64,000 nucleotides of DNA from Lachnospiraceae bacterium (GTDB lineage Bacteria > Bacillota > Clostridia > Lachnospirales > Lachnospiraceae). The notes under the pieces are model-generated. The model saw only the letters and a list, made by a program, of their open reading frames with translations. It was not told the DNA's origin and made no database searches. Each line of letters begins with the position of its first letter. Positions within the stretch are counted from its first letter, which is position 1. Made by a program: the position numbers and the translations under genes. Below, in pieces: positions 48,982 through 57,981 of the stretch. The stretch covers positions 248,001 through 312,000 of the forward strand of contig CAJTHM010000003.1 in the NCBI GenBank assembly GCA_910576125.1. The letters run 5' to 3'.

Positions 48982-50451
48982 ATGGCAGGCATTGGCATTA
49001 AGTTGAATCGTTTATTTGAAAAAAATACGCTCACGACACATCTGGCCGGATTTGCGTACAGTTCCATGTCCACGGTGACTCCCATGCTGGTGGTTATTCT
49101 GAATATCCTGCTGATGAGTCATTTTCTGGGCTTCAGTCAGCTGGGATTTGTGGAGAGGGAGCTTTTTTCCTGCTCCGTGCTCTATATCTTCATCTTTGCC
49201 CTGCTGACGGCAGCGCCCTTTAATTCCGTGCTTTCAAAGTACATGTCAGATGTGGTTTATGAGGAGCGCTATGAGGACATCCGTCCCTGCTTTTTCTTTG
49301 GGCTGTTCCTGAATATCTCCCTGAGCAGCCTGCTGGGGATTCCGTTCTGTCTGTGGGAGCATTTCGTGGGCAAGGTGGATGTGTTCTATACTTTTACGGG
49401 ATATTGCGGATATATCGGCCTGGTGCTGGTATTCTATTCCATGATTTATCTGTCTATTTCAAAGGATTATCAGAAGATTTCGCTGTTCTTCTTTATCGGG
49501 ATGGCTTGGGCGTTTCTGTTCTCCCTGTTTTTGCGGTTCATCATGAAATGGGGCATCCGGGAAAGCATGCTTTTTGCGCTGATGACGGGATTCTTCGTGA
49601 CGGCGGTCCTGCAATTGGCGATTATAAAACGGTATTTCGTCAAAAACAGCAACCGCTATAAATCGGTGCTCCGATATTTCGGAAAGTACTGGAAGCTGGT
49701 GGTAGCGAATTTCTTCTACATCCTGGGGCTCTATATACATAATTTCGTATTCTGGAATACGGATATGAAGCTGGTGGTAGTGAAGACTTTCGTGTGCAAC
49801 CAGCCCTACGATATGGCCACCTGTCTTGCCATGTTCACCAATATTTCCGCCACGATTATCTTCATCACAAGGGTGGAGATGCATTTCCATGACAAATACA
49901 AGGCCTATTCCGAGGCGGTCATAGGCGGCAAGGGGGCGGATATCGACAGCGCCAAGAAAGAGATGTTCCGCCAGCTTACCGCGGAGCTGATGAACCAGGT
50001 GCGGATTCAGTTCATCATCACGGCGGTGGTCTATCTGCTGGCGGTGGTATTCCTGCCCGGATTCGGTATCTCCAGCCTGACCATGCGGATATACCCTTGC
50101 CTGGCGGCGGGATATTTCATCCTGTTCTTGATGTATTCGGAGATAATTTTCCTGTATTATTTCAACGATTTGACAGGCGCCATGCTGACATCGCTGATTT
50201 TCTGTCTGGTGACTTTTCTGGGCAGTGTCGTGGCCACGCATCTGCCGGAGCTGTGGTACGGCTCTGGTGTGGTCATCGGGTCTTTCTGCGGCTGGACATT
50301 CGCATATTTCAGGCTCCGGTACATGGAGCGGAACCTGGATGCCCACATATTCTGTGCAGGATCCCTGCTGAAGCCCGGCATGGGCACACAGCCGCCCGGA
50401 AAAGTGTACTCGAAGAACGAGCCGTCCGCGGGAGAGGGAACTGCAAAATAA
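48982..50451 (+). CDS. pelG: PelG-like polysaccharide transporter
   Basis: 489 residues, about 12 membrane segments. The start G-I-G-I-K-L-N-R-L-F-E-K-N-T-L and the segment F-V-E-R-E-L-F, with L-G-L-Y-I-H-N-F-V-F-W in the middle, are typical of PelG, a member of the MOP/MATE-Wzx group that passes the chain across the membrane. It follows PelF by 51 bases, as in other Pel loci. Confidence 0.92.
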   Translation: MAGIGIKLNRLFEKNTLTTHLAGFAYSSMSTVTPMLVVILNILLMSHFLGFSQLGFVERELFSCSVLYIFIFALLTAAPFNSVLSKYMSDVVYEERYEDIRPCFFFGLFLNISLSSLLGIPFCLWEHFVGKVDVFYTFTGYCGYIGLVLVFYSMIYLSISKDYQKISLFFFIGMAWAFLFSLFLRFIMKWGIRESMLFALMTGFFVTAVLQLAIIKRYFVKNSNRYKSVLRYFGKYWKLVVANFFYILGLYIHNFVFWNTDMKLVVVKTFVCNQPYDMATCLAMFTNISATIIFITRVEMHFHDKYKAYSEAVIGGKGADIDSAKKEMFRQLTAELMNQVRIQFIITAVVYLLAVVFLPGFGISSLTMRIYPCLAAGYFILFLMYSEIIFLYYFNDLTGAMLTSLIFCLVTFLGSVVATHLPELWYGSGVVIGSFCGWTFAYFRLRYMERNLDAHIFCAGSLLKPGMGTQPPGKVYSKNEPSAGEGTAK

Positions 50452-50482
50452 AGTCAAGTAATTGGAACAGGAGGAATTCAAA

Positions 50483-50887
50483 ATGGATGGAGTTACCATA
50501 AGGATCGGTCTCATTGTGGTAGGGGTCATGCTTTTCGTGTTCGGATTCTGGACACATTCCATCAAGAAACTGGCGGTGAACTATGCCGTGATCTGGGGGT
50601 TGCTGGGAATCCTGATGGTTTTGGTGGGAGCGATTCCCATATTGTCGGAATGGACGACCATGCTGGCGCCGGGGACGAGACTTGCGTTTTTCTGCGTGGG
50701 CGCCTTGATATTGTTCACGGAGGTACAGAACAGCCTCGTGATCTCCCAGCTGAATCTGAAGAACAGGGAGCTCGCCATGCAGGTGTCCATGCTCAACCAG
50801 GAGAGTGAGCGCATGATGACCGAGCTTGAGGAGATGGCCAGAGAGCAAGAGGAAGCCTATGCGAAAAAAGATTCTGTTCGTGATTAA
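50483..50887 (+). CDS. DUF2304 membrane protein
   Basis: Start ATG 50483 after ACAGGAGGAATTCAAA; 134 residues. Three membrane helices, then the conserved end Q-L-N-L-K-N-R-E-L-A-M-Q-V-S-M-L-N-Q-E, the pattern of DUF2304, which accompanies GT2 enzymes and may anchor them to the membrane. A GT2 of the dolichol-phosphate-mannose-synthase type is found two genes on. Overlaps the GT4 gene by 29 bases. Confidence 0.8.
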   Translation: MDGVTIRIGLIVVGVMLFVFGFWTHSIKKLAVNYAVIWGLLGILMVLVGAIPILSEWTTMLAPGTRLAFFCVGALILFTEVQNSLVISQLNLKNRELAMQVSMLNQESERMMTELEEMAREQEEAYAKKDSVRD

Positions 50888-52064
50888 CACCATGGGCCGG
50901 GCCGGCGCAGAGACGGCGCTGCTGGAATTGCTTAAATATCTGGAAAGCCCGGAATATGAGATTTCCCTGTATGTCATCATGGGGCAGGGAGAGATGATCG
51001 GAAAGCTGCCCTCCTGCGTGAGGCTGCGGAATAGAAAATTCGACGAGCATTCCGTCCTGTCCCGTCAGGGGAAATGGGGGATGATGAGGACTGTCTGCGG
51101 AGCGTTCTTCAAAAACGGCGGGCAGATAAAAAAACTGCGGAATATCAGAAAAAGCTTCATGTCCATGGAAAAGAGCGGAAGACGGCAGCCGGACAAGCTG
51201 CTGTGGAGGATGCTTTCGGACGGAAGCGAGCGTTTTGAGGAGAAATTCGATTTGGCGGTGGCGTGGCTGGAGGGAGCCTCCGCGTACTATGTGGCGGATC
51301 ACGTGAAGGCAGATAAAAAATGCGCCTTTATCCATATCGACTATGAGAGCGCGGGCTATACCAGAGAGATGGACTTGAACTGCTGGGATGCCTTTGACCG
51401 GATTTTCATGGTCTCTCAGGAGGTGAAAGAGCATTTCCTGGCGGTCTATCCGGAATATGCGGACAAAGCCGGAATCTTTCATAATCTGGTGGATCAGGAG
51501 GGAATCCGCAGGCGCAGTAAGGAGAGAGGGGGCTTCTCGGACGGATATGAGGGAATGCGCCTGCTGACCGTGGGGAGGCTCAATTTCCAGAAAGCTTACG
51601 ACATAGCCATAGATGCCATGAAGATTCTCAAAGACAGGGGCTGCAAAGTAAGATGGTATGTGCTGGGGGAGGGGGATCAGCGAAAGGAGCTGGAGAAAAA
51701 GATAGCGGCTCTTCGCCTGAAAGAAGATTTTGTGCTCTTAGGGGCCGTGGATAACCCGTATCCCTATTATGCCCGGACAGATATTTACATACATGCCACC
51801 AGATTCGAGGGAAAGAGCATCGCCATCCAGGAGGCGCAGACCCTGGGCTGCGCTGTCATAGCGTCTGACTGTAATGGCAACAGAGAGCAGATAGAGCATG
51901 GCAAGGACGGTCTTCTCTGCCGGCTGACGCCGGAGGGCATTGCGGAAAGCGTTCAGATTCTGCTTGGGGATGAAGAGAAGAGAAAAGAACTGGGACTGGC
52001 GGCAGGGAGGAAGAATATGGAACAGAAGCATGAACTGAAGAAATTGACAGAACTTCTGGGTTGA
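50859..52064 (+). CDS. GT4 family glycosyltransferase
   Basis: Start ATG 50859 after AAGAGGAAGCCT; 401 residues. The N-terminal acceptor domain has I-N-T-M-G-R-A-G-A-E-T-A; the C-terminal donor domain has V-G-R-L-N-F-Q-K-A-Y-D and E-G-K-S-I-A-I-Q-E-A-Q, the EX7E-type block that binds the nucleotide sugar. Retaining GT-B fold. Likely adds a side residue or builds a linker in the same locus. Confidence 0.85.
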   Translation: MRKKILFVINTMGRAGAETALLELLKYLESPEYEISLYVIMGQGEMIGKLPSCVRLRNRKFDEHSVLSRQGKWGMMRTVCGAFFKNGGQIKKLRNIRKSFMSMEKSGRRQPDKLLWRMLSDGSERFEEKFDLAVAWLEGASAYYVADHVKADKKCAFIHIDYESAGYTREMDLNCWDAFDRIFMVSQEVKEHFLAVYPEYADKAGIFHNLVDQEGIRRRSKERGGFSDGYEGMRLLTVGRLNFQKAYDIAIDAMKILKDRGCKVRWYVLGEGDQRKELEKKIAALRLKEDFVLLGAVDNPYPYYARTDIYIHATRFEGKSIAIQEAQTLGCAVIASDCNGNREQIEHGKDGLLCRLTPEGIAESVQILLGDEEKRKELGLAAGRKNMEQKHELKKLTELLG

Positions 52065-52097
52065 GATTCTTATGGAATTGGAATAGGGGGATATGTG

Positions 52098-52877
52098 ATG
52101 AATAAGAAAGAGTTATTGATTATCATACCTGCCTATAATGAAGGGCAGAATATTCGGAGAGTGTTGACGCAGATAGAGGAACTGGATCTGGCGTCTGTGG
52201 CGGATATCCTTGTCATAAACGATGCCTCCACGGACTCCACCAACTGGATCGTGAAAGAGATGCAGTACCCTATGATTTCCCAACTGTTCAATATGGGATA
52301 CGGGTGTGCACTGCAGACCGGATATAAATACGCGGTTCGCCGTGGATACAGGTATGTCATCCAGATGGACGGAGACGGACAGCATGATGTATGCAATATC
52401 CCGATTCTTTACAATAAGCTGAAAGAGGCGGATGAGGATGGGGAATGCCCGGACATCGTGCTGGGGGCGAGGTTTCGGAAAGACAGCTCCGACTTCCCGG
52501 TTTCCCTGCCCAAGAAAATTGTATATTCCCTGTTCAGAGGGATGATTCGCCTGGTCACGGGGGAAAAGATTTCGGATCCCACCACAGGGCTGCAGGGACT
52601 GAGCAGGAAAGCGTTCCTCTATTATTCCAAATACAATCATTTTGACGACAAGTATCCGGACGCCAACATGCTGGTATTGATGCTGCTGGCCAAATTCAAG
52701 GTGGTGGAGGTTCCGGCGGTGATGCATGCCAGGAAAGCGGGCAAGAGCATGCATTCAGGGCTGAAGCCTTTCTGGTACATGCTCCGGGTCATGTACAGCA
52801 CGGTCATCATTATATTCCAGGTGAAATTCCTGAAGATGGACGCGGAGGTGGGATTGAGGAGTGCTGATAAAATTTAG
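52098..52877 (+). CDS. GT2 glycosyltransferase (DPM1/GtrB-like)
   Basis: Start ATG 52098 after AATAGGGGGATATGTG; 259 residues. I-P-A-Y-N-E-G-Q-N and V-I-N-D-A-S-T-D, then Q-M-D-G-D-G-Q-H-D, are the GT-A motifs of the dolichol-phosphate-mannose synthase subgroup, which makes lipid-phosphate sugars. It could supply a polyprenyl-phosphate sugar for a GT-C protein such as 43309-45492 (inference). Overlaps the next gene by 17 bases. Confidence 0.85.
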   Translation: MNKKELLIIIPAYNEGQNIRRVLTQIEELDLASVADILVINDASTDSTNWIVKEMQYPMISQLFNMGYGCALQTGYKYAVRRGYRYVIQMDGDGQHDVCNIPILYNKLKEADEDGECPDIVLGARFRKDSSDFPVSLPKKIVYSLFRGMIRLVTGEKISDPTTGLQGLSRKAFLYYSKYNHFDDKYPDANMLVLMLLAKFKVVEVPAVMHARKAGKSMHSGLKPFWYMLRVMYSTVIIIFQVKFLKMDAEVGLRSADKI

Positions 52878-54156
52878 GGATAAACTGAATTTCGTGAAAG
52901 CGGATTTCCGGGAAAGCAGCGGGAACCTGATGAATCCCGGCTGCGGCTGGTACCATGTCTATAACTTTAAAGCGCTGCCTCCGGCAGACGGCAGGCCTGT
53001 GGAAGAGGAGGCATGGCTGGACGAAAGCTGCAGGCAGGAGCAGCTTGCCCTGGCGCTGATTGATATCGGAGATTTCCGGACTGCCCCGCTTTCGGAGGCC
53101 GCGCTGAATCATATCAGGCAGATTCTGGAGTTTTTCCGCAGGAACCAAAAACAGCTGCTGCTGCGCTTCGCCTATGACACGGAGGGAAAGGGCATGGAGC
53201 GGGAGCCGCTGACGCTTGCTATGGTCAAGCGCCATATGGAGCAGGTCGGTAAAGTGCTCCGGCCATATCTCAGGGACATTCTGGTGCTGCAGGGCATCTT
53301 CGTGGGAAGCTGGGGAGAGATGCACGGCTCCAAATTTCTGGACGATGATTCCATGTGCCAGCTGATAGACCAGATGTACAGGATTACGGAAGGGAATTGT
53401 TTTCTGGCAGTGCGCACACCGGCACAGTGGCGCAGGATAACCGTCAGTCCGATGACGGGCCCGGGCGTGGAGGAGAAACTGGCGCTGTTCAATGACGGTA
53501 TCTTCGGTTCGGACACGGATTTGGGGACATATGGCACCATGGCCAGAGAGCAGGCGGGAGAGACAGGCAGCTGGAGCCGTGAGGAAGAGCTGGAGTGGCA
53601 GAGCAGATTTCTGGACGCTGTCCCTAATGGCGGGGAGATTCTTTCCTGTCAGCCTCTTACTGGTTACCGGCAGGCTGCGGAAGACCTGGAGGAGATGCAT
53701 GCCGGTTATCTGAACAGCATCTACCATCCGGAGCAGCTGGACTGCTGGAGGAAAGAAACCGTGGAAGAGCCGGGCTGCTGGCAGGGGGTAAGCGGATATG
53801 ACTATATCGGATGTCATCTGGGGTATCGGTTTACCGTCCTGAATGTATCGGAGAAGAAGAGAGAACTGCAGATTACGATTCGGAACAACGGATTCGGAAA
53901 TCTGTGTGAAGAGGCGGAATGCTTCCTGGTGACGGAGAGCAGGTCGGGCCAGGCCTCCTATAAGCTCCTGGACACGGATGCCAGAGACTGGAAAAGCGGA
54001 CAGGAGACTGTGCTGACAGTGCCGTCTTCCCGGGAGCGCAGATTGGGCGACAGGTTGTATCTATTGCTGAAACGCAGAGCGGACGGACGCGTCATCCAAT
54101 TCGCCAATCAGGGCGCTGATGACAAAGTCCCGTTAGGGGAATTTATTGATGGTTAG
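52861..54156 (+). CDS. DUF4874/DUF4832 protein, cytoplasmic-type, glycosidase-like
   Basis: 431 residues, GTG start at 52861, no signal peptide. N-P-G-C-G-W-Y at about 22-28, then L-L-R-F-A-Y-D, L-Q-G-I-F-V-G-S-W-G-E-M-H-G-S and L-A-V-R-T-P match the DUF4874 barrel, with a C-terminal DUF4832 beta domain. The W-G-E-M-H motif after a beta strand and a later D-G-I-F-G-S-D resemble acid residues of TIM-barrel glycosidases. It is coupled to the GT2 gene, and its last 24 bases overlap the convergent minus-strand paralogue. Confidence 0.7.
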   Translation: MLIKFRDKLNFVKADFRESSGNLMNPGCGWYHVYNFKALPPADGRPVEEEAWLDESCRQEQLALALIDIGDFRTAPLSEAALNHIRQILEFFRRNQKQLLLRFAYDTEGKGMEREPLTLAMVKRHMEQVGKVLRPYLRDILVLQGIFVGSWGEMHGSKFLDDDSMCQLIDQMYRITEGNCFLAVRTPAQWRRITVSPMTGPGVEEKLALFNDGIFGSDTDLGTYGTMAREQAGETGSWSREEELEWQSRFLDAVPNGGEILSCQPLTGYRQAAEDLEEMHAGYLNSIYHPEQLDCWRKETVEEPGCWQGVSGYDYIGCHLGYRFTVLNVSEKKRELQITIRNNGFGNLCEEAECFLVTESRSGQASYKLLDTDARDWKSGQETVLTVPSSRERRLGDRLYLLLKRRADGRVIQFANQGADDKVPLGEFIDG

Positions 54157-55542
54157 GGCCCCTACATAACAGCCGCCTGCATCGTCCGATTCTTCGTTAG
54201 CCAGAAAGATGGGGAAACCCGAGACAGGATCGCTGATATACAGGAAGATTTCATAGGTTCCTGCGGTAAGTTCCTGAATCTCCAGGGATGTCTCGATTCG
54301 GATATCCTCTCCGGGTATCCAGAAGCGGGTATCAGTCTGAATCGGAAAGGTATATTCCTGGCTGCTGTCTGAGCGTTTCAGGGTCAGCGCTACGTCGAAA
54401 GCCCGATAGCTGCCGGAAAAGCCTACATTCTCCAGAACCAAAAAGAGAGAGGCGGGCCGTGCGTAAGAAAAATCCGAGGAGCGGAGGACATAGCGGTAGC
54501 CCATATGCCTGGATATATAGTCGTATCCATTCATGCCGTCAAACAGATTCCCGCCCTGATAGACGGATTCTTTCCATTTGGACAGCACGGCTTCATCATA
54601 GGCGCTGTTCAGGTAAGAGACATGGGTCTGGGCCAGATTCTGCACGGCGGGAGAGAAATCATTGTACGGATTGGCGATGACCGCTTCTCCGCCATTTGGC
54701 ACATAATGGCACAGAGCCTCCTGGAAGAGGAGCTCTGCCTGACGGGAGCGCTTTTCAAAGCCTGTCCGGGAAAAGAAAGCGTCGGCGTCGGCATAGGTGC
54801 CCATATCTGTTTCGGAGCCCATCATGCCGTCGTTATAGATGCCGAGTCTTGCCGCCAGAGAGCCGTCAAATGCCTCTTCCGGGGACAGTGGATCCGGATT
54901 CCGCACAACAGTGCGCCATTGTTCCGGTGTGCGCACGGCCAGGAAAATGTCAGGATCCGTGGCTGCCGCCAGGTGCCGGATGAGAGTGCGCATATCCTCC
55001 GCGTTCATATAATTGGAACTGTGCATTTCGCCCCAGGCGCCTACAAAAATGCCCTGGAGGATATAAACGCAGTCGGAATAGTCGTTGATGACATCCGCTG
55101 TCTGCGACATGTGATTCAGAATCAGGGAGAGATTTTGTGGTTCCTGCTCCAGGGCGTCTCCGTCCCAGTCATAGAGGAAACGGACAATCAGCTGTCTTCC
55201 TGTGGAGCGCCATGCGGCCAGGATATCATTCAGCTGCCGCAGTCCCGCTTCGCTGACAGGGCTGTCGGCATAATTGCGCAGATTGAACTGCAGCAGAGCC
55301 AGGCCGGGGCCATATTCCTGCTCTGAAATGGCGGATGTGTCGTAAGAACTGTCATCAGAGAGGGAATAGCCGTAAAGCTGATACCAACCAATATAGGGAT
55401 TTCTCAATTCGCAGGCTGATTCCGTACAGGCGGAAGATACGTAATCGGTAAAACGTAATTCTGTTAACGGCAAAGTAGGCTCTTTGGTTAAGGGAGCCGC
55501 TATCATCTGGAGCAGGAGGATAATCTTCATGACACGTTTCAT
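54133..55542 (-). CDS. Secreted DUF4874/DUF4832 protein, paralogue of the gene facing it
   Basis: 469 residues. Basic start followed by I-I-L-L-L-Q-M-I-A-A, a short membrane or signal segment, then the same domain order as its neighbour: N-P-Y-I-G-W-Y, L-Q-G-I-F-V-G-A-W-G-E-M-H-S-S, L-A-V-R-T-P-E-Q-W-R, D-G-M-M-G-S-E-T and a C-terminal beta domain. It is likely the exported version. The two genes meet tail to tail with a 24-base overlap. Being on the other strand, it may have its own promoter in 55543-55722. Confidence 0.7.
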   Translation of the reverse strand: MKRVMKIILLLQMIAAPLTKEPTLPLTELRFTDYVSSACTESACELRNPYIGWYQLYGYSLSDDSSYDTSAISEQEYGPGLALLQFNLRNYADSPVSEAGLRQLNDILAAWRSTGRQLIVRFLYDWDGDALEQEPQNLSLILNHMSQTADVINDYSDCVYILQGIFVGAWGEMHSSNYMNAEDMRTLIRHLAAATDPDIFLAVRTPEQWRTVVRNPDPLSPEEAFDGSLAARLGIYNDGMMGSETDMGTYADADAFFSRTGFEKRSRQAELLFQEALCHYVPNGGEAVIANPYNDFSPAVQNLAQTHVSYLNSAYDEAVLSKWKESVYQGGNLFDGMNGYDYISRHMGYRYVLRSSDFSYARPASLFLVLENVGFSGSYRAFDVALTLKRSDSSQEYTFPIQTDTRFWIPGEDIRIETSLEIQELTAGTYEIFLYISDPVSGFPIFLANEESDDAGGCYVGALTINKFP

Positions 55543-55722
55543 AAATAGGTTTCCAATCTTTTTTAGTCTGGTGTGAAATGGCGCTGAATATCGGCAACTA
55601 TTGTAACATATTCCGTACAGAAAGGCTATTGAAAATTGTAAGATTTTTCACTTATGGGAGGACAGCGGGGAAAGCCGTCATCAGGAGGCTGTGCTATATA
55701 CCGTGGGGAGGAAATGGATTGC

Positions 55723-56742
55723 ATGAAGAGGATATCAGTGGTTATTCCCATGTACAACGGAGAAGCTTTCATCGGCCAGTGCGTCCGGTCCGTGACATGC
55801 CAGACATACCGGAATCTGGAAATCATCGTAGTGGATGACGGCTCCACGGATAATGGGGCTGCGGTGTGCGAGGAGCTGATGGGGACGGACGAAAGGATTC
55901 GTCTGTGCCGGCAGGAAAACGGAGGTGTATCCGCGGCCAGGAATCACGGAATCGAAGTTTCCACAGGAGAATATGTCTTCTTCCTGGATAGTGATGACGC
56001 CATCCATCCGCGCCTGCTGGAGGAAATGCTCGGGCAGGCGGAGGCAAATCATGCCCAGCTGGTTTTCTGCGTGTACAGGAAGCTGGACAGCAGCCGGATG
56101 GAGACGGTTTTGGCAGGAACCGCCGAAAGGCCGGGAAAAGGAGCCTCCCATGAGGGGCAGACCGGCTGGCTGACGGCGGATGAAGCCGGGACGGAAGAGT
56201 GGTTTCATGTAAAATATACGGATATTTTGTCGGGTATCGGCGGAAAGCTGATTCTGCGGGAGGCCATCGGAAATCTGCGGTTTGACACGGAACTGAAGAA
56301 TGGGGAGGATACTTTTTTCCTGTATCAGCTGGTCAGGGGGCAGGTGAGGAGCGCGTATTGCCCGGAGGAATGGTATTATTACAGGATGCATGGAGAGAGC
56401 GTGACCAATTCCGCCGGGACGGCAAAGGGAATGCGGTATTTTGAGAGCGCGAGGAGAATCAGGGACGGCGAGTATGATAGCGGACACGCGGACCATGCGA
56501 TGCGGTGGGAGATTCTGGTGGCAGATCAAATCAGGCGCAACTATGGCGCGCAGAAGAGCGGGGGCGCAGATAAAGCCCGGCGGGAACTGAGGAGAATCGC
56601 CGCGGCGGAGAGGCGGCATCCCATGTTCCGGCGCATCTGCTTCAGCGACAGGGTGCTGTTCGTCTGCTGCTTTGCCTGCTATCCGGTGTATGTAGTTTTG
56701 AATAAAATTGTCCTTTTTTTGACGAATAGAAGGAGCCGGTGA
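55723..56742 (+). CDS. GT2 family glycosyltransferase
   Basis: Start at ATG 55723 (11 bases after GGGGAGG) gives 339 residues; ATG 55714 is only 2 bases from the ribosome site. S-V-V-I-P-M-Y-N-G-E and V-V-D-D-G-S-T-D, then F-L-D-S-D-D, are GT-A/GT2 motifs. C-terminal hydrophobic helix (F-V-C-C-F-A-C-Y-P-V-Y). First gene of a second + strand cluster. Typical of surface polysaccharide loci. Confidence 0.85.
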   Translation: MKRISVVIPMYNGEAFIGQCVRSVTCQTYRNLEIIVVDDGSTDNGAAVCEELMGTDERIRLCRQENGGVSAARNHGIEVSTGEYVFFLDSDDAIHPRLLEEMLGQAEANHAQLVFCVYRKLDSSRMETVLAGTAERPGKGASHEGQTGWLTADEAGTEEWFHVKYTDILSGIGGKLILREAIGNLRFDTELKNGEDTFFLYQLVRGQVRSAYCPEEWYYYRMHGESVTNSAGTAKGMRYFESARRIRDGEYDSGHADHAMRWEILVADQIRRNYGAQKSGGADKARRELRRIAAAERRHPMFRRICFSDRVLFVCCFACYPVYVVLNKIVLFLTNRRSR

Positions 56743-56744
56743 TT

Positions 56745-57875
56745 ATGAAGGAAAGAAATGCGGAAGTGGGAATCATAACTTTCCACTGCTCAAACAATTA
56801 CGGTGCCATGCTGCAGGCATACGGCCTGAAACGGTTTCTGTGCGACAGCGGGATAGGGGCTGAAATCGTGCGCTATGAGCCGCCCTACATGACAGGCCGG
56901 CACTGGTGGATTCCCTATGCCCCGATTCAGGGTCTGAAGGGCCGCATATGGGGACTGTTCAATATGTGGAACGGCTTCTGGACGCATATGCGCGTAAGGG
57001 AGCAGTTTTCCAGACAGAGGGCGAACATGAACCGATTCCGGCGGGAATATCTCATGGAAAAAGGACAGCCGAAGATATTGTCCGCAGGCGGTCTGCGGAG
57101 ACTGCCTTACCGATATTACATAGTGGGAAGCGACCAAATCTGGAATCCGGATATCACCTGCGGGCTGCGGAAAGCATATTTCGGCGCTTTTGAGAGCAAA
57201 AAGAAAGAGAAAGTCATCGCCTACGCGGCAAGCTTCGGCGGGACGTCCATAAATGCGCGGCATGACGAAAAGTTCGCGCGGCTGGTCAGCCATGTGGACG
57301 CCTTGTCCGTCAGGGAAGCCACGGCAATCCCTTACGTGCAGAAATTCTATAAGGGAGATGTGAGGGCGGTTCTGGATCCCGTGTTCTTCCTGGGAAAGGA
57401 AGTGTGGCAGAAAGCGGAGAAAGCGCCTGGCAGAAAGGGCTATATCCTCGTATATGTCACCGAAAGCAATGAGAAGATGGCGGAATACGCCCGGAAGCTG
57501 TCCCGGGAGAAAAACCTGCCGGTCATCGAGGTGCGGGCAGGGCAGCAGGGGGCGGACAAGGGCTTTGAGCTGGATGTGACGGCCGGGCCTGCGGAATTTC
57601 TGGGATACATCCACCAGGCGGAGTATGTGGTGACCAACTCTTTCCATGCGGTTGCCTTCAGCATCATTTATCAGAAGAAATTCCTGGCTTTTGCCCACAG
57701 AAGCCTCAGCGCCAGGCTGCAGAATATATTGCAGGTTCACGGATTGGAAGATAAAATATGCCATGACAGCGACAATAGCGATATCGATGCGCCGGTAGAC
57801 TGGGAAAAGGTGCGGCAGAAGACGAGGGACGCCGTTAAAGAGTCAGGGAAGTTCCTGCTGGGAAATCTGTCCTGA
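56745..57875 (+). CDS. Polysaccharide pyruvyl transferase family protein
   Basis: 376 residues from ATG 56745 after AAGGAGCCGGTGATT; the GTG at 56739 is an alternative. G-I-I-T-F-H-C-S-N-N-Y-G-A-M-L-Q-A-Y at the start, I-V-G-S-D-Q-I-W-N-P in the middle and V-V-T-N-S-F-H-A-V-A-F at the end are hallmarks of the family, whose known members (CsaB and related) add pyruvate from PEP to sugars. It stands beside an FrhB-like protein, a common pair in Clostridia and Bacteroides capsule loci. Confidence 0.88.
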   Translation: MKERNAEVGIITFHCSNNYGAMLQAYGLKRFLCDSGIGAEIVRYEPPYMTGRHWWIPYAPIQGLKGRIWGLFNMWNGFWTHMRVREQFSRQRANMNRFRREYLMEKGQPKILSAGGLRRLPYRYYIVGSDQIWNPDITCGLRKAYFGAFESKKKEKVIAYAASFGGTSINARHDEKFARLVSHVDALSVREATAIPYVQKFYKGDVRAVLDPVFFLGKEVWQKAEKAPGRKGYILVYVTESNEKMAEYARKLSREKNLPVIEVRAGQQGADKGFELDVTAGPAEFLGYIHQAEYVVTNSFHAVAFSIIYQKKFLAFAHRSLSARLQNILQVHGLEDKICHDSDNSDIDAPVDWEKVRQKTRDAVKESGKFLLGNLS

Positions 57876-57981
57876 TGCAGCGGTCAGGACAGCCCTCGTG
57901 ACGCGCGTCTCCGTATGAGACTGAGGGACAGATTCTTGGAGCTGTTGATAGTATGCGCCAAAGCGCGCAAGGGGTATGGAA

